Source of the DNA: JALZKA01 sp963721645
GTDB lineage: Bacteria; Actinomycetota; Thermoleophilia; Solirubrobacterales; 70-9
Direction of reading: 5' to 3'
DNA: 64,000 nucleotides
Assembly: GCA_963721645.1 (NCBI GenBank)
Contig: CAVRJK010000002.1
Span: 1,116,001 to 1,180,000 of the forward strand
The translations under genes were made by a program, and so were the position numbers. Below, in pieces: positions 49,296 through 57,289 of the stretch. Below the pieces are notes generated by a model. It made no database searches, was not told the DNA's origin, and saw nothing but the letters and a program-made list of their open reading frames with translations. The stretch's first letter is position 1, and each line of letters begins with the position of its first letter.

Positions 49296-51137
49296 CTATC
49301 CCCCGGCCCCGCTCCTCGGCGCCGCGGACTGGTGGTGGGCGATCTTCTCCGCCAGCGCCGCCCGGCGCTTTTGGAGCTCGACACTCGCCGCCGTGGCGCC
49401 CGTCGCCGCCGCCTCGGCGATGCGGCGCTCGATCGCTCCCTGCTCGAGTTGCAGAAAGCTCAGCTCCATCGCTTCGGGGCTCGCCGGCTCGTCTTGTGCC
49501 TTGTCCGTCAGCCTCTTGACGATCCGGCCAAGCTCGACGTCCTCCTCGGGCAGAGCCTTCAGCGGGTCGTCCAGATGCCCGGCCAGCCAGTCGCGCACCC
49601 TCCCCATCGTCGGGGTCGACAGATGCTCGCGCTTCAATTTGTCGATGTAGTCGCGGCCGTACACAGGCGCTGCGATGCACATCTGAAGCAGCCCGGCCTC
49701 CCGCCTTTCCTGCGTCGAGAGCACGCGCGGCGCCTGATTTGTCTCCTCGCCCGGGGCAAACGGCGACTCCTCGCCCTCGCCTGGATCCGCCGGCACCGGC
49801 ACGACCGGAGCTGGGCGTGGAGGCCGAGGCGCCTCGGCCATCCGCCGGGCAACCAGCCCCGGGTCCGCGCCAAGCCTCTCCCCCACGTCGCGGACCAGCT
49901 CGTCGCGCGTGATCGAGTCCGGCATCGACTTCAGCACCGGCACCACTTCATCGAGCGCCCTGTCCCGCCCGTCGGGAGTTGCGAGATCGGCGTCGTTCAG
50001 GAGCGTCCCGGCGTGGAACACCGACAGGTCCACCGCGTCATCCACCAACCCGCCAAACCTCTCCGCGGCAGTCGATCCCGGCCCGTCGCCTCCAAGCATG
50101 TCCGCCGGATCTTCGCCCTCGGGCATCGCCGCCACCCGCAGTCGCACCTTCTTGCCCGCCGCAACCCCCTGCGCCCTGAGCATCGCCTCGCGCCCCGCCC
50201 TGTCGGCATCAAGCGCCAGCACCACCTCGCCGGTGTGCGCCGCGAGCAGCTTGACCTGATCCGGGGTGATCGCAGTCCCCATCACCGCGACCGTCTCCTC
50301 CACGCCCGCCCGGTGCGCCGCGATCACATCCGTATACCCCTCGACCACCACTGCCCGGCCCTTCTTGGCCATCGCGCCGCGCGACCTGTCGATCCCATAG
50401 AGAAGCCGGCTCTTGTGAAACAGCTCGCCGTCGGGCGAATTCACGTACTTCGCCCTCTGCTCCTTGCGCGTCGCTCTGCCGCCGAATCCCTGCATCCGCC
50501 CCCGGCCATCCCTGATCGGGAACATGATGCGAGCGCGAAAGTGGTCCATCCATCCGCCCTTCTGACCCTTCTTGACAAGCCCGGCAGCCACCAGCTCGGC
50601 ATGCGAGTAGCCGCCCTGCTGCCCGCGCATCACGATCGTGTCCCACCTGTTCGGCGCAAAGCCGACTCCGAACTCCCGCAGGCTCTCTTCGCTCAACCCC
50701 CTGCCGAGGAGATACTCGCGCGCCTTTTCTGCCTCGTCCGACTCCCACAGATACTTCGTGTAGTAGGCCGCCGTGCGGTCGAGCAGCTCCGCCAGGCGCG
50801 CCCTCCTCTTCCTCGATTCCTCAAGCCTCGGATCCTCCTGCTCGCGCTCCACCTCCACACCGAACCGGTCGGCAAGCGTCTCAACGGCCTCGGCAAACGG
50901 CAGGCCCTCCTTCTCCTGGAGGAAGGTGAAGACATCGCCCTTCTCTCCGCAGCCAAAGCAGTAATAGAGCTTGTCCTGCGGATTCACCGAGAACGACGGC
51001 GAGCGCTCGTCGTGGAACGGACACAATCCCTGCAGCCTCTGCCCCGCCCTCTTCAACTCCGTATACGGCGCGAGCACCTCAGCGATATCCACCGCGTCGC
51101 GGACCCGCTCGATCGACTCCGTGGAGAACCGCGCCAT
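49296..51137 (-). CDS. dnaG: DNA primase DnaG
   Basis: Replicative primase of 613 residues. It has the N-terminal zinc finger (Cys39, His42, Cys60, Cys63: LCPFHDERSPSF and YYCFGCGEKGD), the RNA polymerase domain (GRGLSEESLREFGVG, FPIRDGRGRMQGFGGR) with TOPRIM motifs VVVEGYTDVIAAH and LALDADRAG, and a C-terminal helicase-interaction region rich in Glu/Ala helices. The ATG lies 10 bp after dgt. Co-location with dgt and recO is typical for Actinobacteria. Confidence 0.96.
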   Translation of the reverse strand: MARFSTESIERVRDAVDIAEVLAPYTELKRAGQRLQGLCPFHDERSPSFSVNPQDKLYYCFGCGEKGDVFTFLQEKEGLPFAEAVETLADRFGVEVEREQEDPRLEESRKRRARLAELLDRTAAYYTKYLWESDEAEKAREYLLGRGLSEESLREFGVGFAPNRWDTIVMRGQQGGYSHAELVAAGLVKKGQKGGWMDHFRARIMFPIRDGRGRMQGFGGRATRKEQRAKYVNSPDGELFHKSRLLYGIDRSRGAMAKKGRAVVVEGYTDVIAAHRAGVEETVAVMGTAITPDQVKLLAAHTGEVVLALDADRAGREAMLRAQGVAAGKKVRLRVAAMPEGEDPADMLGGDGPGSTAAERFGGLVDDAVDLSVFHAGTLLNDADLATPDGRDRALDEVVPVLKSMPDSITRDELVRDVGERLGADPGLVARRMAEAPRPPRPAPVVPVPADPGEGEESPFAPGEETNQAPRVLSTQERREAGLLQMCIAAPVYGRDYIDKLKREHLSTPTMGRVRDWLAGHLDDPLKALPEEDVELGRIVKRLTDKAQDEPASPEAMELSFLQLEQGAIERRIAEAAATGATAASVELQKRRAALAEKIAHHQSAAPRSGAGG

Positions 51138-51147
51138 CGCTCCGCGG

Positions 51148-52158
51148 CTAGAGCCGCGACTCCTCCGGCAGCGCCAACCGTTTGAACGCCGCGATGCAGA
51201 ACCGGTCCGTCATCCCGGCGATGTAGTCCGTCACGCGCTGGACCTCATCGGCCTCCGACGATGTATTCGGAACGGCCTCCGGATGCTCAAGGTAGTGCTC
51301 AAACAGTGCCTGGAGGGTCCGCTCCACCCGCTCATGCTCAGAACGCGCCTCCGGGCCCAGATACACCCGCTGGAACATCCACTTCCGCAGCCTCAGCATC
51401 GCTCCGCCGATCTCGTCCGACTGCGCGATGTCACCAGCCGCCCGGGACGCCTCCACTATGTCTGCCACCAGCGTGTCGATCCGCGCGGCGCCGGTAGGAC
51501 CGAGCAACTCGATCTCCGCGGCGGGCAGGTCATCCGACGTGATGATCCCCGCCCTGATCGCGTCGTCGATGTCGTGGTTGATGTAGGCAACCCGATCCAC
51601 CAGGCGCACCACCCGCCCCTCGAGCGTCGCCGGCATGCCCGAACCCGTGTGGTTCAGGATCCCGTCGCGCACCTCCTCGGTCAGGTTCAGCCCCTCGCCG
51701 TCGCGCTCCAGCACCTCGACCAGCCGAAGCGACTGCTCGTTGTGGCGAAAACGCCTGTCCGCCCTTTCCTTCAGCGCCCTGTCGAGAGCCTCCTCGCCGA
51801 TATGACCAAACGGCGGGTGGCCCAGGTCATGTCCCAGGCCGACCGCCTCGGTGAGGTCCTCGTTCAGCCCGAGCGCCCTGGACACCGTCCGCGCGATGCA
51901 TCCGGTCTCCAGCGTGTGGGTGAGTCGCGTGCGGTAGTGATCGCCCTCTGGCGCGATGAACACCTGCGTCTTGTGCTTCAAGCGCCGGAAAGCCTTGGAA
52001 TGGACGATCCGGTCCCGGTCGCGCTGAAACGGCGTTCGCACCGGCGAGGACGGCTCGTCGAACCTGCGCTTGGCGGGATACGACGGCGTCCCCCGCTCCC
52101 ACAGGAATTCCGCTTCGAAGCGGCGGATCCGCTCCTCGAACGACTCCGCGATCGTCAT
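51148..52158 (-). CDS. dgt: Deoxyguanosinetriphosphate triphosphohydrolase-like HD protein
   Basis: The 336-residue HD hydrolase cleaves dNTPs to nucleosides and triphosphate. Motifs are RRLKHKTQVF, the metal-binding TRLTHTLE and GLGHDLGHPPFGHIGEEAL (HD pair) and a later RVAYINHDIDDAI. It is the common bacterial length (type 2 dGTPase). It overlaps the DUF3159 gene by 4 bp and precedes dnaG by 10 bp, so dNTP control and priming are likely co-expressed. Confidence 0.92.
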   Translation of the reverse strand: MTIAESFEERIRRFEAEFLWERGTPSYPAKRRFDEPSSPVRTPFQRDRDRIVHSKAFRRLKHKTQVFIAPEGDHYRTRLTHTLETGCIARTVSRALGLNEDLTEAVGLGHDLGHPPFGHIGEEALDRALKERADRRFRHNEQSLRLVEVLERDGEGLNLTEEVRDGILNHTGSGMPATLEGRVVRLVDRVAYINHDIDDAIRAGIITSDDLPAAEIELLGPTGAARIDTLVADIVEASRAAGDIAQSDEIGGAMLRLRKWMFQRVYLGPEARSEHERVERTLQALFEHYLEHPEAVPNTSSEADEVQRVTDYIAGMTDRFCIAAFKRLALPEESRL

Positions 52159-52817
52159 CCCCGCTCAGGATATGCGCGCAATTCAACGTCCTTGCGCAAC
52201 ACGAGGTAAGAAAGCCACACGGCAACCGCAAATATCGGGAAACCCATCGCCGTCTTGGCCACTCCGAGCGCCACCAGGTCGCCCGCCAGATACAGCGGCA
52301 GTTGCACGCCAAGGCGCAAGACGAACAGGCCAACCCAGATCCAGCTCGCCCGCGTATAGACGCGCACGAGTCGCGGATCCTTTCGCCACTCCATCCCCTC
52401 GCCAACCAGCGGTCCGACAAAAACGCCGATCAAGGGCCAGCGCACCACGATCGAGATCAGGTAGGCAACGGCATACCCGAGGTTCAAAAGCAACCCAGGC
52501 AAAAAGAAGTTCTCCGCCTTGCCCGTCTTCTGGGCGATGAACGCGGCTATCGCCACTCCCACGAACCCGGCGATCGCGAACTGAAGCGTCTCCCGCCGAG
52601 CCAGACGAACGGCGAGCAGCGCAATCCCCAGCCCGATCGCAGCCCAGACGGCGACCTGCAGGTCCTGCCCGCTCGCCGTGTAGGCGATGACGAACGCCAA
52701 TCCAGGAAGGCTCGAATCCGCGATCCCGTGGCCGCCGCCCATGGCCTCGAGCAGGTTGAAGGGCTTTTTTGCCTCCTCCGCCTTGTCCACCTCGGTCTCT
52801 TCAGGGACGTCGCTCAC
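52155..52817 (-). CDS. DUF3159 membrane protein
   Basis: The 220-residue protein has six transmembrane segments and the DUF3159 signature near the start (EAMGGGHGIADSSLPGLAFVIAY) and middle (LIGVFVGPLVGEGMEWRKDPRLVRVYTRASWIW). Function unknown. A Lys/Glu-rich N-terminus of about 18 residues precedes it. It couples to dgt by a 4-bp overlap. Confidence 0.85.
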   Translation of the reverse strand: MSDVPEETEVDKAEEAKKPFNLLEAMGGGHGIADSSLPGLAFVIAYTASGQDLQVAVWAAIGLGIALLAVRLARRETLQFAIAGFVGVAIAAFIAQKTGKAENFFLPGLLLNLGYAVAYLISIVVRWPLIGVFVGPLVGEGMEWRKDPRLVRVYTRASWIWVGLFVLRLGVQLPLYLAGDLVALGVAKTAMGFPIFAVAVWLSYLVLRKDVELRAYPERG

Positions 52818-52862
52818 GCAAACGATGATGACCGCTCACCTGCGCGTGATGCCCCGGAGCGC

Positions 52863-53618
52863 TCAGGCGGCAGCGCGAAGCTGGACCTGCGCGTGGTGCT
52901 CGAGCGTTGTCGTGATCGCCCGCTCCGCCATGCGAAGCGCCCCGTTCGTTGCCATCGGAGCTTGCGCCAGGGGCCTGCCGAGTGCGTCGAGCATGAACTG
53001 GTGCGCTTCCTTGGAAATCTCAAAGCCGTCGCGCTCACACGCTCCGCAGACGACACCACCGGCCGCTCCGGAGAACGCCGTCAGCCCATCCGCCTCGCCG
53101 CAGCGAGAGCAAGCCGTGAGCTCCGGCGCGAACCCCGCGGAGAGCGCCAGCTTCAGGCGGAAGGCAAGCGCCGTCGCCAACCCCGCAGCACCGTCCGCCT
53201 CGGGCACCCCTTCGGTTTCCTCCTGCCCGTCCAACAGCGCCAGGTAACGACACAGCAGGTTGTACGCCGCCGGGTTCGACTCGGACGAATCGAGCAGGCG
53301 AAGCACCGCATCGCATCCGCGCGCCGCAGCGGCCAGCGCCGGTCCCGACGAGCGCAGATTCGGATACCCATCCACCGTGTGAACGCCCGTGACGGTCGCC
53401 AGATCTCCACGCCCTTCGTGGAGCACCATGTCGAGCCGGAAGAACGGCTCCAACCTGCCGCCAAAGCGCGTGCGCGGCTTGCGCGACCCCTTCGCTATCG
53501 CCCCGATCCGCCCGCGAGCGGCCGTGTAGAGGTGGAGCACCCGGTCCGCCTCGCCGTAGCGAATCGACCGGAGCACCACGGCTTGCGTCTTGAACGAACC
53601 CGGCATGACGCGAGCCAT
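52863..53618 (-). CDS. recO: DNA repair protein RecO
   Basis: RecF-pathway mediator of 251 residues that helps load RecA on SSB-coated DNA. It has an N-terminal OB fold (FKTQAVVLRSIRYGEADRVLHLYTAARGRIGAIAKGSRKPRTRFGGRLEPF), a helical middle and a zinc-binding Cys4 module (LTACSRCGEADG ... GGVVCGACE). The start may be the second Met, four codons in. It heads the recO-DUF3159-dgt-dnaG group, separated by 45 bp. Confidence 0.92.
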   Translation of the reverse strand: MARVMPGSFKTQAVVLRSIRYGEADRVLHLYTAARGRIGAIAKGSRKPRTRFGGRLEPFFRLDMVLHEGRGDLATVTGVHTVDGYPNLRSSGPALAAAARGCDAVLRLLDSSESNPAAYNLLCRYLALLDGQEETEGVPEADGAAGLATALAFRLKLALSAGFAPELTACSRCGEADGLTAFSGAAGGVVCGACERDGFEISKEAHQFMLDALGRPLAQAPMATNGALRMAERAITTTLEHHAQVQLRAAA

Positions 53619-53640
53619 GCTGCCGTACGGGGCGGACGTT

Positions 53641-53693
53641 TTCTAAGAGGTGCCTGACCCCGGGCGTGCGGTTTCTAAGAGGTGCCTGACCCC
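53641..53693. repeat. Tandem pair of a 21-22 bp repeat (GAGGTGCCTGACCCC core)
   Basis: Two near-identical copies of TTCTAA followed by GAGGTGCCTGACCCC start at 53641 and 53673, a 32-bp period. The second contains the stop codon of the S58 peptidase gene. Related cores occur at 29434 and 56618-56660. Confidence 0.7.
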
Positions 53694-54622
53694 GCGGACA
53701 CCACGGCGTCTCGGATCGCTTCGGCTGTTACCTGCGCCGCGAGCGTCTGCACCTGCATCACTTCGAACAAGCCCGGCGGCTCGCCCTGTCCCGACGCGAG
53801 GCAAAACACCGAATCGCCATCCACGTCGGTGAACACGGGATCAACCGCTCGCGCGATCCCCGCGCTCGCGGCACGGGCAACACGCCCGCATTGAGCCTTG
53901 TCGAGCGCTGCGCTCGTCATCACGCATACGAGCGTCGTGTTCTGTCGCGTGTCCAGCTCAGCCGGAAGGCTCTCTCGATCCATCGCTGCGACGAAATCCG
54001 AAGCCCGCGGCGCACCTCCGCTCCGGGCACCCGCCAATACGGAGCCGTCAGCGGCGACTACGTCGCCGAACGGATTGGCCACCGCGACCGCGGCCACCGT
54101 CTCGCCAAGCGCGCCACGCGCAGCCGCATACCCCACGCCCGACTCGCTGGCGTTCTCGCGCCCAAGAATCTGTCCTGCGCCGGCGCCAGTCCCGACGCCG
54201 ACCTGCCCGCGCTCCGGCACGCCCTCGCGAGCCGCCTCGCATGCGGCATAACCGCTCTCGGCCGTCGGCCGAGCCTTCGCGTCTCCCGCCGGCAGGTCAA
54301 AGATCACGGCCGACGGGACGATCGGCACCACGCCGGCGGGCGTCGGAAAGCCGAAGCCCTTCTCCTCCAGCCACCGCATCGCTCCGTCTGCCGCAGCCAG
54401 GCCGTAGGCACTGCCACCCGCGAGCATCACGGCATTCACCCGGTCGGTGCCTGCGAACGGACCGACAACGTCCGTCTCCCGCGTGCCCGGCCCACCACCA
54501 CGCACGTCCACGCCTCCCCGGGTGCCCTCCGGCGCGATCACGACGGTGCAGCCCGTGCGGCCCACCGCGTCAGTCCAGTGGCCGATCCGAAAGCCGGCCG
54601 GTGGCGCCAAGAGCTCGCTCAT
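53675..54622 (-). CDS. P1/S58-family peptidase (DmpA-like)
   Basis: N-terminal-nucleophile peptidase of about 315 residues. Conserved parts are GFRIGHWTDAVGRTGCTVVIAPEG, GGGPGTRETD, NAVMLAGGSAYGLAAADG, GQVGVGTGAGAGQ and NTTLVCVMTSAALDKAQC, where the autocatalytic cleavage and nucleophile normally lie (NTTL.V). DmpA relatives are L-aminopeptidase/D-amidases. The ATG at 54622 overlaps the mutM stop (ATGA). The gene ends inside a dispersed repeat. Confidence 0.87.
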   Translation of the reverse strand: MSELLAPPAGFRIGHWTDAVGRTGCTVVIAPEGTRGGVDVRGGGPGTRETDVVGPFAGTDRVNAVMLAGGSAYGLAAADGAMRWLEEKGFGFPTPAGVVPIVPSAVIFDLPAGDAKARPTAESGYAACEAAREGVPERGQVGVGTGAGAGQILGRENASESGVGYAAARGALGETVAAVAVANPFGDVVAADGSVLAGARSGGAPRASDFVAAMDRESLPAELDTRQNTTLVCVMTSAALDKAQCGRVARAASAGIARAVDPVFTDVDGDSVFCLASGQGEPPGLFEVMQVQTLAAQVTAEAIRDAVVSAGSGTS

Positions 54623-55540
54623 CGCTTCGCCGCAGTCTTTCGCTTCCGCCGAAGTCGCGTCTGGCATTCCGGGCAGAAGTAGGTCGAGCGCCCGCCCACC
54701 ACGATCCGCTTGATCGAGCCGCCGCAGCGCGGGCACTCCTCGCCCTCCCGCGTATGCACAAGGAACTCGTCCTGCATCGACCCCTTCTCACCGCGCGAGT
54801 CGCGATAGTCGTCGATCGAAGAGCCGCCGTGCGCCAACCCTGCCTCCAAGGCGGCAATGATGCCCTCGACCAGCGCCTCGCAGTGCTCCGCCCGCATAGA
54901 ACCGGCTGGCGAGAGCGGGTGGAGCGACGCCCGGTGGAGCGCCTCGTCCGCGTAGATGTTCCCGATCCCCGCGACGCCCGATTGGTCGAGCAGAAAGCTT
55001 TTGAGCGGGGCCTTTCGGCCCGCTGCCATCACCGCCAGTGCCTCCGGCGTCAACTCACCCGTGAGCGGCTCCACGCCCAAGCGCGCGGACAGATAATTTG
55101 CGACGTCATCACCGTCCAGGACCACTCCGTGTCCGAAGCGCCGCGCGTCCGTGAACCACAGCTCAGATCCGTCGTCGAGCTCGAATGCCGCGCGCAGGTG
55201 CCGCGCCTCCGGATTCGACTCGTAAAGGCGCGGCGCGCCGAAACGCGCGTCCATCAAGTCCATCGCCACGTCGTCCGACCCGGCCGGCCGCAACAGCAGG
55301 TTGCCCGTCATCCGCAGGTGCATGACGACGCTCCTCTTGCCCTCCAGGCCAAGCATCAGATACTTGCCACGCCGGCCCACGCGTCTCGATGGCGCGCCCC
55401 GTCACCGCCTTCTCGACAGACCCCGGCTCCTCGGGGCGTGACCAGCGCTCGTCCAGGACCCGCGCCGCCACGATCCTCTTCCCCACCACGGCCGGCTCGA
55501 GCTGGCGGCGAATCGTCTCGACCTCGGGCAGCTCGGGCAT
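54619..55540 (-). pseudogene. mutM: Formamidopyrimidine-DNA glycosylase, interrupted by one frameshift
   Basis: The catalytic N-terminus MPELPEVETIRRQLEP lies in one frame (from 55540) and the rest (VGRRGKYLMLGLEGKRSVVMHLRMTGNLLL, the GVAGIGNIYADEALH segment and zinc finger CPRCGG...YFCPECQ) in another. One extra base at about 55381 (ACGCGTG instead of ACGGTG) accounts for the break; without it a normal 300-residue Fpg results. All functional motifs for 8-oxoguanine repair are intact, so a sequencing error is as likely as real inactivation. Confidence 0.85.
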
Positions 55541-55566
55541 TCGCCGAGCTTAGAACTCGGTCGGCG

Positions 55567-56535
55567 CTAGGTCGCCCGCGGGTGCGCCTTGAAGTAGACC
55601 TCGCGGATCCGCTCGGTCGACAGGTGCGTGTAGAGCTGCGTCGTCGCTACGTCGGCGTGGCCCAGCATCTCCTGAACGGAGCGCAGGTCACACCCGCCCG
55701 AGAGCAGGTGCGTGGCGAAGGTATGGCGAAGCGTGTGTGGGCTCATCTTCCCCTCGAGCCCAGCCATCTTGGCGTGGCGCTGGATGATCTTGTAGAGCCC
55801 CTGGCGCGTCAGCGCACCACCGCGGAAATTGACGAACAGATGCCGCTCTGGCGAGCCGTTTACGAGCGTCGGGCGCGACGAGCGCAGATACCGCGTGATC
55901 GCTGCGCCGGCGGCGCTCCCCAGCGGCACGACCCGCTCCTTCGACCCCTTGCCGTGAGGGCGCACGAAGCCCCTCTTCAAGTCGATGTCGGTGAGCTCGA
56001 GTCCGACCGCCTCCGAAGCACGCAGGCCGCACCCGTACATCAGCTCCAGGAGCGCTCTATCGCGCAGATCCATCGGGTCCGCGCCCTTGGCGGAGTCGAG
56101 AAGCTTCGTCACCTCGCCGTGGCTCAAGACATTCGGCAACTTTCGGCTCTTTTGTGGCGGGTCAAGGGTCGCGGTCGGGTCGGCGTCGATCAACTCCTCG
56201 CGGCGAAGATGTCGATAGAACGAGCGAATGCATGCCGTCTTGCGGCTGATCGTCGCCGGTGAGCAAGGGGGCCGACCGGGGTCGTCGCCATTCTCAGGAC
56301 GACCGAGCGCAAGGTCCGCCAGGAATTCGGAGATGTCCGCGCTCTCGACCTCGGTCGCTCCCTTCTTGCGGTCCGCGAGATAGAGCCCGAGCTGCAACAG
56401 ATCCGTTCGGTAGGCATCGAGCGTGTTGCGCGCCAATCCCCGCTCGAACTCGAGGTAGGCAAGGAAGTCGAGGACGAGCGCCTCGAAGCGCGCCTCCACC
56501 TTTCGCGTCTGAGCGGGTCTGACTGCCACGGCCAT
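55567..56535 (-). CDS. xerD: Tyrosine recombinase XerD
   Basis: Site-specific recombinase of 322 residues for chromosome dimer resolution. The N-terminal SAM-like domain (FLAYLEFERGLARNTLDAYRTDL) is followed by the catalytic core with Arg in YGCGLRASEAVGL, HTLRHTFATHLL, GHAD and the nucleophile Tyr in TTQLYTHLS. XerD rather than XerC is favoured by position next to the NUDIX-pyrG-recN block, as in other Actinobacteria. A 14-residue insert (GRPENGDDPGRPPC) sits in the N-domain. Confidence 0.88.
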   Translation of the reverse strand: MAVAVRPAQTRKVEARFEALVLDFLAYLEFERGLARNTLDAYRTDLLQLGLYLADRKKGATEVESADISEFLADLALGRPENGDDPGRPPCSPATISRKTACIRSFYRHLRREELIDADPTATLDPPQKSRKLPNVLSHGEVTKLLDSAKGADPMDLRDRALLELMYGCGLRASEAVGLELTDIDLKRGFVRPHGKGSKERVVPLGSAAGAAITRYLRSSRPTLVNGSPERHLFVNFRGGALTRQGLYKIIQRHAKMAGLEGKMSPHTLRHTFATHLLSGGCDLRSVQEMLGHADVATTQLYTHLSTERIREVYFKAHPRAT

Positions 56536-56617
56536 AGCGGCACGTTTCTTTGCCCCCGACCGCGCCCCTCCCCCTGCACCCGTTCGTGCGCACTGGGCGG
56601 GATGTGAGCGTCGTGTG

Positions 56618-56660
56618 AGGGTCTGGCCCCTCCGTGGGGTCTGACCCCGGGTCTGGCCCC
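56618..56660. repeat. GGGTCTGGCCCCT / GGGGTCTGACCCC repeat cluster
   Basis: Between xerD and the NUDIX remnant, GGGTCTGGCCCCT occurs twice around the palindrome GGGGTCTGACCCC (56636-56648). The core resembles the GAGGTGCCTGACCCC repeats at 53.6 kb. It could act as a terminator or be a short dispersed element. Confidence 0.55.
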
Positions 56661-57182
56661 TACGCGCGAGAGGCGCGCAGCGTGTGGAGCGCGATGAGCG
56701 ACTTCGAGTCGTGGCACGCGTCGATCGCGCCGTCGAGGTCCGCGAGGGGCCAGCGGACGATCTCGATCCGCTCCTCGGGGTCCGGCTCGAAGTCGTCGAC
56801 CTGGGTCAGACCGGTCGCCTCGAAGATCGTCACCTCTTCTTCAGCAAAGCCCGGGCTGGTGAAGAACCGCTTCCACTCCGACCACTCCGTCGGCCTCCAG
56901 GCCGACCTCCTCGGCCAGTTCGCGCTTCGCACAATCCAGGCGCGACTCGCCCTCGACGTCGAGCTTTCCCGCCGGCACCTCCAGCAAGTGCGGGGTCGCC
57001 AGTCGCCTCGCGAGGCTGGCGGACGAGCCAGACGACTCCATCGCCGTGGGCGACGATCCCGACCGCTCCCGGGTGCGTGACGATCTCCCGGTCGGCCTCC
57101 TCACCGTCGGCGTAGCGGAACCTGTCCTGCGGACGTCGATGATCTTGCCCTCGTACACCGTCTCGCTCCGGATCTTCTCCAT
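56660..57182 (-). pseudogene. NUDIX (ADP-ribose pyrophosphatase-like) gene with three frameshifts
   Basis: Pieces in three frames assemble into a normal 170-residue NUDIX hydrolase: MEKIRSETVYEGKIIDVR, then DRFRYADGEEADREIVTHPGAVGIV, then LLEVPAGKLDVEGESRLDCAKRELAEEVGLEA (the Nudix box), then EWKRFFTSPGFAEEEVTIFEATGL to the end. One missing C near 57135, one extra base near 56985 and one extra G near 56895 explain the breaks. An ADP-ribose pyrophosphatase in this position is usual beside xerD and pyrG in Actinobacteria. Confidence 0.82.
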
Positions 57183-57277
57183 AGCGGATTCCTAACCGAT
57201 CTGGGAGGCCGGAGCCGCCCGGCAATCCCTAAGAGCCAATCTCACAACGCTCTCATGGGCCTCTCATCTCCCGAACC

Positions 57278-57283
57278 TAGATT
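57278..57283 (+). promoter_or_regulatory. Candidate -10 box, leaderless start
   Basis: TAGATT followed by 6 nt and the ATG of the delta-60 repeat gene at 57290. Confidence 0.5.
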
Positions 57284-57289
57284 CGGCGC

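Noticed and set aside
49332..51185. 617-residue plus-strand open frame
   Set aside because: Antisense shadow of dnaG; Arg/His/Pro-rich with no motif.
54241..56262. 673-residue plus-strand open frame
   Set aside because: Antisense to the S58 peptidase, mutM and xerD; extreme Arg/Pro/Ser content typical of GC-rich shadow frames.
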